A DNA stretch of 64,000 nucleotides from Hymenopus coronatus (GCA_030762935.1 CM060884.1:71823196-71887195); one strand, 5' to 3'. Numbered from the stretch's first letter, positions 12,370 to 23,275 are shown. Made by a program: numbers and translations. The notes: a model not told the origin generated them from the sequence alone.

Positions 12370-13211
12370 CACTTGACTTTTTCTACTCTCTGCAACAAAT
12401 TATTCTTAAACAGCTTATACTTCTATTTACTTCATGTTAATCAGAAAAAATAGCAAAAATAATCTATCTACTTGTTTCCTTATAAATAGAAGCGAAATAA
12501 GGGAGTACTATAGGTTAAAGTGAAGTCAAAAGCTGGTTACTAGGTGACTGGAGTTCCTTTGTTTGTATGGACAGCAGTTGACAAATTCCTGTATGAGAAA
12601 TGTATACGTTTTTCAATGCAGGAATCAAACACAAGGAATGTCTCAAGAACGATGAACTCCACGAGAAAAATGTATATAACATAAATTGTGTCTTTTAACG
12701 TGCTCTACATTTTTCGTGCAGTATGCTTTTGTCCATCTCTTACGGTTTAAAATTTATACAAAATTCCTTAAAATTCATACAGAATAAAGTAGTCTTCAGA
12801 GGCTATTACCAGAAAATTTAAGATATACATTTTATTTGTCAGGTAAATAGCTTTATTCTACGATATTTTAATCGAAATAGTTAGAGCCATTTTTGAGAAA
12901 ATCATCATTTTCCTAAAACGTTTCATGTAAAGGTAGTTTAGGTGTGGGTCGTTTTTCTAAAAATCTTGGTGTCTCATCCCTGGAAGATACTAAACTTAAA
13001 TACCAAGTTTGGTATTTAACCGACTTTTCGTTTTTGAGTTATCGTGTTCACAGACACACTGACACTGACACACGGACACACACACGGGTTTTTTTTAGAT
13101 AAAGGGGACCCTAAAGCATATATTTCCGGTGAAATCTCAGTATAAAATTTTTGGGTGCAGTGCAATACCTTCTCTATACACTATGTATATAGTACGTATA
13201 CAGAAAGCAAT
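12370..13211 (+). mobile_element. HpE copy 13, near full length
   Basis: It lacks the first 20 bases (the TCTGATG tip) but retains ACTTTTTCTACTC onward. It ends with a hairpin and GAAAGCAA. Confidence 0.85.
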
Positions 13212-13320
13212 AATCTCTTAAAAGTCACCATTCAACTTAGGGGAAGTTGAAATGGGATTTTCATAATGTTTTACAAATTTTTACAAATTTCATGTTTTAA
13301 TTACATATAAATATAATATG

Positions 13321-13503
13321 TATTATTACCTGTTACCTGTGACACTGGTGGTATATGAAACGAAGATGGCGGGAGAAACCGGAGAACCCAGAGAACACCC
13401 GTCCCTGCGCCGTTTTGTCCTCCACAAGTCGCACATGCGAACCCGGCCCGTCTAGGTGAAAGACTAGAGGTCAAACCTCTCGGCATCGGCGCGGTCTATT
13501 AAT
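13321..13503 (-). mobile_element. tRNA-derived SINE, family 1, copy b
   Basis: Read on the minus strand it has a tRNA-like head with GGGTTCGCATGTGCGACTTG, then the shared body motif GGGTTCTCCGGTTTCTCC. It aligns with the copy at 3518-3747 but its tail is diverged. Confidence 0.65.
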
Positions 13504-14063
13504 GAGTACGAGAACTAATTACTGAAAAGGACATTTGAGGCACTGAGAACACATTCCTATTACTGTTTCTCCTCCCTTTATTTTCTCTCTTTCTCCCCGG
13601 ATAGGAGACTGGCAACTATTGAGAGCATGTGAACGCTGAGAAAACTAAATTGAAGAGCGATGGAAAGAGATGAAAGAGATGGCGGTGATAAATCATTGGA
13701 AGAGACCCGTGTCTCATTACCTCTAAACCATCTTGACCCGAAGCAAATGAAGCCATTACCAGGCAAGTCAGGTTTCAGTACTGCCAACATCACCATATCG
13801 ATCTTCCTGTGATCCTCCATCCCAAACTTCACGTGTCGAGGGATAAAGAAGCCACAACGATCCACCACAGGACCTCGTACTTACAGCTTTCCTCCTTGTC
13901 GCTACAGGGAATGTACACGACCGTCCTTAGGACCTTGCACTGTACTAACCATTCCGTAATCCAGAGCTGACTTCCCTTCCCGCCACTTCTAAAATGTTCA
14001 TCACTTGGGCTTTAAATGTATCATTTGGAAAACATTCTGTTAAAATAAGTGTTATTTGCTCAT
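13504..14063. other. single-copy stretch with one open frame
   Basis: It is GC-richer than its neighbours. On the minus strand a 96-codon frame covers 13578-13868, with the segment FFIPRHVKFGMEDHRKIDMV then KPDLPGNGFICFGSRWFRG. I do not recognise the family. The frame lacks a convincing ATG start and could be an exon remnant or chance. Confidence 0.25.
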
Positions 14064-14065
14064 GC

Positions 14066-14202
14066 CTTTTTGATTACTCTACATGTACTATGCACATAGT
14101 GTATTGTATTGCATCCAAAAATTTTATACCGTAATTTCACCGGAAATATATGTCCCCTGAGTCCGAAAAAAACATTTTTACACTCTCTACACGTACTTTG
14201 TA
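14066..14202 (-). mobile_element. HpE hairpin-end fragments (two in tandem)
   Basis: One HpE end (14066-14177) is followed directly by the start of a second hairpin. The second is interrupted at its central TA by the mariner that begins at 14203. Confidence 0.7.
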
Positions 14203-14886
14203 CGAGTGCCGTTTTTTCAACCTCCGATAGGCTATAAATAGAAAACAATTATTTTATTACTAAAAGTTTTCTAAATCATATGGTTACTTTTCAACATAAT
14301 CACCGAAAAGATTGAGACATTTATCGTACCTGTGCACAAGCTTTGCAGTAGCTGCTTCAAAAAATGTTGCCGCCAATCATTTCAAATGAGTAATGACGTT
14401 GTTTTGAAGATCTTCTTACTTTACGACGTTTGTGGGGAGCCATTCAAAACAAACGGAGAGGAATACTGACCTCAGGAATTGTGTTGATCCATGACAACGC
14501 TCATCCACACACTGCTGGCACAACCCATCGGCTCCTTGAATAATTTCAATGGGACATTTTCGATCATCTGCCGTACAGTCCTGATCTGGCTCCCAGCGAC
14601 TTTCACCTTTACCCAGAACTGAAGACGTAGCTAGAAGGGCAGCACTTTCAAACCAACGAAGATCTTTAAAACAACGTCAATGCTCATTTGAAATCATTGG
14701 CGACAACATTTTTTGAAGCGGGTATTGCATAGCTTGTGCACAGGTACGATGAATGTCTCAATCTTTTCGGTGAATATATTGAAAAGTAACCGTAATTGTA
14801 CAAAACTTTTAGTAATAAAATAATGTTTTCTATGAACTTGTCTTTTATTTATAGCCTATCGGAGGTTGAAAAAGAAACGGCCCACG
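14203..14886 (+). mobile_element. foldback mariner A (long inverted arms)
   Basis: A 684-bp element flanked by TA (14201-14202, 14887-14888). Its ends are inverted and begin CGAGTGCCGTTTTTTCAACC on the left. Both arms (14203-14415 and 14658-14886) are inverted copies of the 3' end of a mariner transposase gene plus its untranslated tail. Between them, in forward sense, lies the catalytic part: LIHDNAHPHTAG and PYSPDLAPSDFHL, the second and third Asp regions. The N-terminal two thirds are missing, so it is non-autonomous. Related copies are B (20488-20965) and C (26638-27177). Confidence 0.85.
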
Positions 14887-14888
14887 TA

Positions 14889-15308
14889 AAATAAAGGACA
14901 GTAGAGTCGCTGCTCATTGGTTACGCTGGAAAGCTACTTTTCTGCGCCTGAATGTGTGTCTAGAGCTGCAAACAAAAGCCGTGTGTTCCGCAGTAAGTGA
15001 TTCTAGCTAATTATTCCTTAGCAGGGCAACGCCGCAACGTCTGCAGTCATCTATTCCTATTATTTTTGCGTGCTAATGAATTGCATGTCCCCTCCCCAGC
15101 CGCACGTTCACCCCAGTACAATAATTGCCGAAAAATGGTGATAAATGCTTGGGCTTAGCTGTAACGTTGGGTGGTTCCAAATCACCTAAATGAATGTGCT
15201 TAAAGTTAAAGATCGTGTTTGAATAATGTTCGTGTTCTTTCCACCAGAGTTCGCTGCAGTAGTGGAAGCTACATTCTCAATAAAACTAATATCTGTGTTA
15301 AAACACTT
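14889..15308. other. single-copy stretch
   Basis: Mixed base composition with no recognised gene, repeat or TE signature. Confidence 0.4.
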
Positions 15309-16050
15309 GAGTTATTCCATTCACATGATTTTCTGTACATCTGTAACACATTAATGTTAATATGCTTATTCTCCTATTTACTAAATTCTAATCAAGATAA
15401 ACAATAGCAGAAACGGTCTTCTACTTATTTCGTTTATAAGTAGTAGGAAAAAAGGGAATACACTAGGCTAAACCGACAGTCAAATGTTTTAAAATGTGGT
15501 TACTATGGGATTGAAATCCGTTTCTTTGCATGATCAATAGTTGACAAGTACCCGTATGAGAAAATTTGAAAGTATTTTCAAACTGAAACCTACAGCAAGG
15601 AATATCTCGAAAACGCTCAACATCTCGAAAAAAATGCATATGACATAAATTGTATGTTTTACAGGGATCAACATTTTTTGTGCAGTAAGTTTTTGTCTAT
15701 CTCTTACGGTTTAGCAGTTAAGCAAAATTCGGCAAAATTCATTCACAATAAACAGGTCTTCAGAGGTTATTCTCAGAAAGTTCAAGATATATATTTTATT
15801 TGTTGTGTGAATATCTTTAATACACTGTATTTTAATCAAAAGCCTCACAGCCATTTATTAGAAAATCAAAATTCTCTTAAATTTTTTCCGTGTAAAGGGT
15901 AGTTGATTGTGGGGGGATAACATTTTTCTAATTTTTTTTTATTCAGAGGGAGCCAAAACATGTTTTTCCGGTGAAATCAGGGTATCGAATTTTTGGGTGA
16001 AATACAATACCTTCTCTATACACTGTGCATAGTACGTGTAGAGAAAGTAA
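15309..16050 (+). mobile_element. HpE copy 15 with internal deletion
   Basis: It starts at TTCCATTCACATG and runs to about 15915, then jumps to the terminal 120 bases and the hairpin. The deletion removes the microsatellite region. Confidence 0.85.
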
Positions 16051-16087
16051 CAATTATGGTCATGTAAATTAATTTTCCCTGGGTATG

Positions 16088-16972
16088 TTTTTAATTTCTC
16101 TAGCCCGTATGTACCTATAATATACATAGGGATAGAAAAGTATTATATTCCATCCAAAATTAGAATTCAGCAAATATACAGGTTTTAGGACCTCTGTATC
16201 TAAAAAAAGCATAATTTTCAGAAACAGGTAGGTGTGTGTGCCTCTCTGTCTGTCTGTCTGTGAGTCTATCTGTGGACAATATAGCTCAAAAACGAAAAGA
16301 CCGTTAAATGGTATTAACTTGGTATTTAAGTTGGTATCTTCCAAGGATGCGACACGAAGATTTTCAAGAAAGTCCCCCAACCCCTGCCACCCTTACATGG
16401 AACATTTTTCGAAAATTTTGATTTTCTCAAAAATGGCTCCAACGATTTTGATTAAAATGTCGTATATTAAAGATATTTACCTGACAAATAAAATGTATAT
16501 CATGAATTTTTTGGGAATAGCCTCTAAAGACTACTTTATTCTGGATTAATTCTACGGAGTTTTGTATAAGTGTTAAACTGTAAGATATAGACAAAAAACT
16601 ACCACATAAAAATGTAGAGCACGTTTAGACGCACAGCTTATGTTATACTCATTTTTCGTGTTGATGATCATTTTTGAGATATTCCTTGTTTTTGGTTTCA
16701 GCTTTAAAAAAAACGTATACTTTTCTCATGCAGGAATTTGTCAACTCCTGTCCATACAAAGAAAGGAACTTCAGTCATATAGCAACCAGCTTTTGACTAT
16801 CACTTTAACCAACGGTACTCCCTTATTTCGCTTCTACTTATAAGGAAGCAAGTAATAAGCCTATTTCTGTTAATTTTTTCTCGATTAGCATGAAGTAAAT
16901 AGAAGCTTAAACTTTTTAACAATAATTTGTTGCAGAGATATAGAGAAAGGTATGCGAATGGAACACATCAGA
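16088..16972 (-). mobile_element. HpE copy 16, full length, CCC/GGG hairpin type
   Basis: The hairpin reads CTAGCCCGTATGTAC..TATACATAGGGATAG, an alternative stem in which CCC pairs with GGG. The other terminus (ACACATCAGA) is intact. Confidence 0.9.
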
Positions 16973-17535
16973 TTTTTTGCTCTGGTACGAGAAGTTATCC
17001 TACTGGAGAATAAGTAATTGTACGATTTAAGAGGAAACGACGAATAATTCTTTTCTAAATGAACATACTTTGACTAAAGGTATCGGTAAGAGATGTACAG
17101 AACATTTATGTGGAGTGGGAAGGTGAAATTGTGGAAACTACCAGCAAGCCCGAAACCAAATTAGCATACATATGAGAAGTTGAGAGATTCCCACCTCTAA
17201 CCCCTTCAAATATTCAGCCGCGTGTTTCCTCATTTGCCGCTGCCAAGAATTGGTGGCGCTGCAGATGGAATCCTCTTTCTTGGCGTATTACCACAGTGTC
17301 TCATTTAAGCTAGCGCACCAAAGGTCGTCGCTCTTCGAGAACCCCCCCCCCCCCCACTGCCTCAAAATAGATCCTGGAAACCTTTAACCGAAAAGGTTAG
17401 TGATTCATGCAACAGTATCGCTTTACACAAACTTGTTAATAGCAGTCAGGAATATCATATGCTTTGGTCATCAGCAACCCCCGAGTCTAACAAGAAACAC
17501 GTGAGAAACGGGAATACCTGGTAGGTAATAAAAAG
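16973..17535. other. single-copy stretch with a poly-C run
   Basis: It contains a C run near 17341-17356 and no recognised gene or repeat. Confidence 0.4.
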
Positions 17536-18390
17536 TCTGATGTGATCCATTCACATGACTTTCTCTACATCTCTGCAACAAAATTTCAAAAAGCTTATGC
17601 TTCTATTTACTTCATGCTAATCGAGAAAAAATTACCAGAAATAGTCTTATTACTTGCTTCCTTGTAAGTAGAAGCGAAATAAGGGAGTACCGTAGGTTAA
17701 ATTGATAGTCAAAAGCTGGTTGCAATGGGAATGGACTTCCTATATTTGTATGGACTGGAGTTGGCAACTTCCTGTATAAGAAAAGTTAAGTTTTTCAAAG
17801 CTGAAACCAAAAACGAGGAATATCTCAAAAACGATCAGCTCCAAGAAAAAAATGTATACAACATTAAATGTGTGTTTTAATGTACTCTACATTTTTTGTG
17901 CACTAAGTTTTTGTCCATTTCTTACGGTTTAGCAGTTATGCAAAATCCTGTAAAAATCGCTCAGAATAAAGAGGCCTTCAGGGGTTATTCCCAGAAAATT
18001 CAAAAAATACAATTCATTTGTGAGGTAAATATCTTTAATATACGACATTTTAATCAAAATTGTTAGAGCCATTTTTTAGAAAATCAAATTTTTCGAAAAA
18101 AATTCCTTGTGAAGAATAGTTTAATGTCAGGTGATTTTTCTCAAAATCTTCGTGTCGCATCCTTGGAAGATCCTAAACTTAAATACATAGTTTGGTATTT
18201 TAGCGACTTTCCGTTTTTGAGTTATCGTGTTCACGGACACACTGACACACGGACCTTTTTCTGAAAATACCTTTTTTGGATGCAGGGGACCCTAAAACAT
18301 ATATTTCCGGTGAAATCTTGGTATCGAATTTTTTTGGTGGAGTGCAATACTTTCTCTATACACTATGTATATAGTACGTATAGAGAAAGT
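17536..18390 (+). mobile_element. HpE model copy 17, complete (855 bp)
   Basis: It starts TCTGATGTGATCCATTCACA, where ATGTG and CACAT can pair as a small hairpin. About 20 bases in lies ACTTTCTCTA. The interior holds a 20-base near-palindrome (AAATACCAA, then TTGGTATTT) and a GTCCGTGTGTG/CACAC tract. The right end is CTCTATACACTATGTATATA..GTATAGAGAAAGT, a hairpin whose outer stem is the inverted partner of ACTTTCTCTA. There is no coding capacity. Asymmetric inverted repeats plus a 3' hairpin are the known layout of Helentron-derived HINEs; the assignment is inferred from that layout only. Confidence 0.85.
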
Positions 18391-18840
18391 AAAAAGAAAT
18401 CTGATGTGTTCCATTCACACGACTTTCTTTAAATATCTGTATAACAATATTTTTTAATTATTTTTCTATCTACTTCATGCTAAATGAGTTAAACATTAAC
18501 ATAAATGCTTCTTCTTAATTAATGAATGATTAAATGTATTTATTGACATAATATCGTACATAGAATTTCAACAATCGCACGGGTTCACAGACCGTGCGTG
18601 CTTTTGTAATACACACCAAAAAGTAATATTAAAATAACAACAGAGAATTAAGAGTAATCACGAAAATAAAAAGGCAAAAGTAATATACAATCATAAGCAA
18701 TATTAAAACAACAAGGAATTAAAAACGTAAAACCAAAAATAAAAATACAAAGATATTCAAATATAGCAATTTAAATGTATAGCACAGAGTACACCTTCAT
18801 AAATGTACCCTCTTATAAGAGATAAATACACTTAAAAGAA

Positions 18841-18841
<1 letters not shown>

Positions 18842-18875
<34 letters not shown>
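18842..18875. repeat. (TA)n microsatellite
   Basis: An uninterrupted TA run at the junction between the LINE tail and the Helentron derivative. Confidence 0.95.
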
Positions 18876-18878
<3 letters not shown>

Positions 18879-19833
18879 TAGCTGAGCCGCCGAAATTTCT
18901 TCCGCCTTAGAAGCAATAAATGAGCAGATTTTGGATTTTATTAAGTTCAATTTTTTATTAGGATAATAAATATAAATACAGAAAATCAGGTATTTTAATG
19001 ATTATTTATTGGCTGTGTATTTTGGTGCATGGGTTGCACTCTTCAGGAAGCTCCTTGTGATAGACGACATTTCTTTTTTTAATATCAGGCACAAGAACAA
19101 ATAACGCAGATGGTCTTCCGACCCATGAACATGCCACATATAATTGACCATGGGAAAAACATGGATTTTCTAGATTCAGACCACAAATTTTCAAGGATTG
19201 GCCTTGTGATTTGTTAATGGTCATGGCGAATGCAAGACGGATCGGAAATTGAAGTCGTTTAAACTCAAACGGCAAATCGGTTGGGATCCTCGGAATGAGA
19301 GCTTCCTCACCTTTGAATTTTCCTTTGAGTATCGTCGCGTAAATCACATTGTTCATCTATTTACTTACCACCAAACGCGTTCCGTTGCACAGTTTTGGTT
19401 GGTTTATGTTCCGAAGCTTGATTACTACGGAGCCAACCTTTAGTCGTAAATTGTGCGGTGGTAAGCCAGGCACATCCAAGGAGTTTCAAAATGTAATTGG
19501 ATAGTTGCTCTTCACGTGCAATTTCATTCGCAGTGTTTCGAATCCTAGTTGCATTACGTCTTTTTCGGGAAAGATTCGATCGTCTTGGTTAACGATAATA
19601 TCGGCACAATAAGCTAATAGAAACTCGAAACAAACACCATAGACAACAATGCGTTTAGCTGTCTGTTGCGTTTTGTTATACCATGTTCTGTCACGTCCCA
19701 CGGAAACGGGATAAAAAGGTGCCCTATGTCAGTCTCCTGGTTCTCAGCTACCTCCCCACCGATTTTCAGCCAAATCGGTGCAGCCGTTCTTGAGTTATAA
19801 ATAGTGTAACTAACCCCACTTTCTTATATATAT
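18872..19833 (-). mobile_element. Helentron (Helitron2-type) deletion derivative
   Basis: One end carries CACTAGCTGAGCCGCCGAAA, which forms a hairpin with TTTCTTCCGCC and ends in CTAGT on the minus strand. The other end has ACGGCTGCACCGATTTGGCT and ACTTTCTTATATATAT. Both resemble termini of insect Helentrons. It retains the C-terminal helicase fragment (19006-19701) and has lost the Rep domain and most of the helicase. It is inserted in a LINE tail. Confidence 0.75.
19006..19701 (-). pseudogene. Helitron PIF1-like helicase C-terminus, broken
   Basis: In one minus-strand frame the residues characteristic of Helitron helicases appear in order: [53 protein letters not shown], then NLENPCFSHGQLYVACS. 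The parent protein is a replication helicase fused to a Rep nuclease, acting in rolling-circle transposition. Two in-frame stops break this copy, one after NYPITF and one after LVVSK. The upstream part (19608-19701) aligns poorly and may be rearranged. No ATP-binding Walker motifs remain. Confidence 0.85.
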
Positions 19834-20487
19834 GGTAAAGAATCGCAGTAAATAGCTTCCTCTTAATTAGAAGGGAACGCACGAAGCTAAAACGACACTC
19901 AAATGTTTTAAAATCTGGGTGCTGTGGGATTGAAATCCGATTCTTTGCGTGGCCAGAGTTGACAAATTCACGCCCGAAACAAATAACAATGGATATCTCA
20001 AAAGTGGCCAACCCCACCAAAAGAATGTATGTGACATAAGTTTTGTGTTTTAAAATGACCTACATTTGTTGTATAGTTAAGTTTTTATGTATCTCCTACG
20101 GTCTACCACTTATGCAAAATTCTGAGAAAAAAAAATTATCCAGAATAACTTAGTCTTCAGAAGCTATTCCTAGAAATTTCAAGATACACATTTTATTAGT
20201 GAGGTAAATATTTTTAATATACGATATTTTAATTAAAATCGTTAGAGCCATTTCTGAGAAAATCTAAGTTTTCGAAAAAAGTTCCGAGTAAAGGGTAGTT
20301 GGGGGGGGATTTTCTTGAAAATCTTCGTGTCGCATCCTTGGAAGATATCAAACTTAAATACCAAGTTGGTACTTAACGGTATTTTCGTTTTTGAGTTAAG
20401 CTGTTTTTTGTTTTTTGATTCGGGGGGTTTTACAATATGTATTTCCAGTGAAATCTTGGTAACGAATTTTTGTGTGGAATACAATAC

Positions 20488-20965
20488 TTCGTTGGTTTGA
20501 AAGTGCTGCCTTCCTAGCCACCACGTCTTCAGTTATGGGAAAAATTAAAAGTCCCTGGGTGCCAGGTCAGGACTGTGCGGCGGATGATCGATACTGTCCC
20601 ATTGAAATTGTTCAAGGAGCCGATGGGTTGTGCCAACAGTGTGTGGACGAGCGTTGTCATGGATCAACACAATTCATGAAGTCAGCATTCCTCTTCATTT
20701 GTTTTGAATGATTATCCGCAAACGTCGTAAAGTACAATGATCTTCAAAACAAAGTCAGTGCTCATTTGATATCATTGGCGGCAACATTTTTTGAAGCGGG
20801 TATTGCAAAGCTTGTGCACAGGTACGATAAATGTCTCAATGTTTTGGGTGATTATGTTGAAAAGTAACATAAGTGTACAAAACTTTTAGTAATAAAATAA
20901 TTGTTTTCTATGAACTTGTATTTTATTTACAGCATATCGGAGTTTGAAAAAAAAAACGTACCTCG
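20488..20965 (-). mobile_element. foldback mariner B, left arm lost
   Basis: The middle (20488-20737) is the reverse complement of the mariner catalytic region. The right arm (20738-20965) is a forward copy of the transposase 3' end (CATTTTTTGAAGCGGGTATT..). It ends CCTCG beside TA (20966-20967). The left arm is replaced by the HpE at 18400-20487. Confidence 0.8.
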
Positions 20966-20967
20966 TA

Positions 20968-21605
20968 TATTTCCATTGAGAAAGCATTGCTGGAAACTCT
21001 CAAAACTTTGGCTATCCTGTTTATTTCTTTTGTTCTTCTTCAAGACCAGAAGGCAAGTAACTCCCTCTTACCTCACAGATATGTCCTCAGCTGATTGTTT
21101 GGTTATTGGGTATACAAACTTGAGGTTTATTGCAATTAGAAATCAGTAGAGTTGCAGCTGAATAACCCTCAGTTCCATACTACTGAGCTAGAATGTAATT
21201 CTCTGCTACATGCGATCAGCTCTATGCATGGATCCAAAGCAGTGGTAATTTCATAATTAGGATTTAGAGAGACAGTCCTCAGAGCAAAGGGATAGGACTG
21301 TTGTCACTAGATGACTGTGGTTACTGGCGAGCGAACCTCACGAGGGCTTTGTTTGTACCCAAGCAGACCAACTCCTGTAATAGCAGTATGGGTTACGTGA
21401 ATACAAGAAGCGATCTCTCTGTGGGAAACACTCCTGGTAGGGCAAGACGATCTACTTGCTTGTGCTTCAGTTGTATCACACACACACGTCTTAGTAGAAT
21501 TACATCCCTGGCTTTGTTTACCATAATTAAATCCAATCAATAAGCTCTCCAAAAAATGTTATTAATTAAACCAAAACGTTCTCAACCTTTATTAAAATCC
21601 AATAT
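20968..21605. other. single-copy stretch
   Basis: No HpE, SINE or TE match. Short open frames (for example 21301-21552 on both strands) overlap each other and have no recognisable motif. Confidence 0.4.
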
Positions 21606-21667
21606 TACTTTGACTACACGTACTATATACATAGTGTGTAGAGAAGAGATTGTATTCCACCCCCAAA
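21606..21667 (-). mobile_element. HpE hairpin-end fragment 19
   Basis: The hairpin plus about 20 bases (GATTGTATTCCACCC), cut by the start of copy 20. Confidence 0.7.
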
Positions 21668-21670
21668 AAA

Positions 21671-22531
21671 TCTGTTGTGATCCATTCACATGACTTTCTC
21701 TACATCTCTGCAAAGAAATATTATTAAAAAGCTTATGCTACTATTTACTTCATGCTAATGGAGAAAAAAGTAGCAGAAATAGTCTTATTACTTGCTTCCT
21801 TGTAAATAGAAGCGAAATAAGGGAGTACCATAGGTTAAAGTGATAGTCGAAAGCTGGTTGCTATGTGACTGAAGTTCCTTGGTTGTATGGAAAGGAGTAG
21901 ACAAATTCCTGTATGAGAAAAGTATAAGTTTTTCAAAGTGGAAACTAATAACAAGGAATATCTTAAAAACGATTAACTCCACGAAAAAAATGTATATGAA
22001 GTATGTTGTGAGTTTTAATGTGCTCTACATTTTCTGTACGGTAAGTTTTTGTCCATCACTTACGGTTTAGCAGTTATGCAAAATTCGGCAAAATTCATCC
22101 AGAATAAAGAGATCTTCAGAAATATTCCCAAAAAATTCAAGATATACATTTTATTCGGGGTGCAAATAGCTTTAATATACGTGATTTTAATCAAAATCGT
22201 TACAGCATTTTTAAGAAAATCAAAATTATCGAATATTTTTTCATGTAAAGCGTAGTTTGTAATGGGGGGGATTTTCTTTAAAATCTTCGTGTCGCGTCCT
22301 TGGAAGATGCTATACCTAAATACCAAATTTGGTATTTAACAGTATATTCGCTTTTGAGCTATGTTGTACACAGGCACTGACAGACACACACGGACCTTTC
22401 TCTAAAAATTTCTTTTTTTGGATTCAGGGGATCCTAAAACGTGTATTTCCGGTGAAATCTCGGTATCGAATTTTTGGGTGGAATATTATACTTACTCTAT
22501 ACACTATGTACATATTATGTGTAGAGAAAGT
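21671..22531 (+). mobile_element. HpE copy 20, full length
   Basis: It begins TCTGTTGTGATCCATTCACA and ends with the hairpin and GTAGAGAAAGT. All interior landmarks are present. Confidence 0.9.
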
Positions 22532-22533
22532 AA

Positions 22534-23275
22534 TTATATACCGGAAATAAATATTTTGGGACACCCTGAATCCAAAAAGAACATTTTTGAATGTATGAAT
22601 AAGTGTATTTATTGACATAACAATATCACACATTGAATTTCAATAATAGCACGGGTCCTCAGACCGTACGTGCTTTTGTAATACACACTAAAAGGCAATA
22701 TTAAAACAACTACAAAGAACTAAAAGAGTAAACACGAAAATAAAAAACAAAGATATTCATATACAGCAATTAAAATTTACAGCACAGAGTACACCTTCAT
22801 AAATGTACTCTCTTATAATAGATAAATACACTAAGAAATATATACACAATATATATAGACAATATATAAAACCATGACACAACAGTGATCTAAGTATGAC
22901 AAAATATGTATGTAAAACATTGCAGTCACTTTTCTTTAGCTGTTCTTATCCCTCCCCCCCCCTTCTCTATTGTCAGCCTTCTCCGATCTCAGTTGTCTTG
23001 TCTTAAGCATACATTTACCTGGCCCGTCCACGCCTTCCGTGCCTGCCAGTAGCGTCCAACATGCTTCTAGCTCTACATTCGCGGTGGTAAAGAATCGCGG
23101 TAAATATTTACCCCTCCATTTCTCCGTACCCCTACATCTTGCCAAGATATGGGTCCACGACTAGAAAAAGGTATGTGTGTCTCTGGACAGTAAAGTTCAA
23201 AAATGTAAAGTGCCTTAAATTCCAGTCGAGGGGGGTTCAATAAATTCTCAGGAAAATATAAAAAAAAAAAATATT
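22534..23275 (-). mobile_element. HpE fragment 21, split by LINE tail 2
   Basis: The left piece is 22534-22588 (ACCGGAAATAAATATTTTGG, no hairpin) and the right piece 23164-23275 (AGAAAAAGGTATGTGTGTCT). A LINE tail lies between them. Confidence 0.7.
22589..23163 (-). mobile_element. 5'-truncated LINE tail, copy 2
   Basis: The longest of three related tails. On the minus strand an open frame of about 70 codons (22936-23145, RCRGTEKWRGKYLPRFF at its start, RDKNS then stop) precedes a long 3' region with the GCACGGGTCCTCAGACCGT stem-loop and the end TAAATACACTTATTCATACA. The frame may be the end of the LINE protein, but I see no diagnostic residues. Confidence 0.6.

Larger units (their letters stand above)
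18522..19854 (-). mobile_element. 5'-truncated LINE tail, copy 1 (with inserted Helentron)
   Basis: The minus-strand 3' end is AATAAATACATTTAATCATT, next to a 15-bp target duplication: GCTTCTTCTTAATTA at 18507-18521 and GCTTCCTCTTAATTA at 19855-19869. The body (18522-18840) matches copies at 22589-23163 and 62099-62452, including the stem-loop GCACGG..CCGTGCGTGC. The remaining LINE bases (19834-19854, GGTAAAGAATCGC..) match 23084-23106. Confidence 0.75.
18400..20487 (+). mobile_element. HpE copy 18, split by a nested LINE and Helentron
   Basis: The left part is 18400-18521 and the right part 19855-20487, both in collinear HpE order. Between them sits a LINE tail (18522-19854), itself split by a Helentron derivative. 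The right end is cut by foldback mariner B before the hairpin. Confidence 0.8.

Noticed and set aside
12370..13211. HpE as a classic TIR transposon (MITE)
   Set aside because: The inverted repeats are offset by about 20 bases at one end and no consistent target duplication is seen. A rolling-circle type fits better, though unproven.
16069..16380. 103-codon minus frame, and similar frames of 80-120 codons in many HpE copies
   Set aside because: Comparable stretches in different copies carry different stops and shifts. No codon-level constraint is visible, so HpE is treated as non-coding.
19766..20020. 84-codon minus frame upstream of the Helentron helicase
   Set aside because: It crosses the boundary into LINE and HpE sequence, so it is not part of the helicase.
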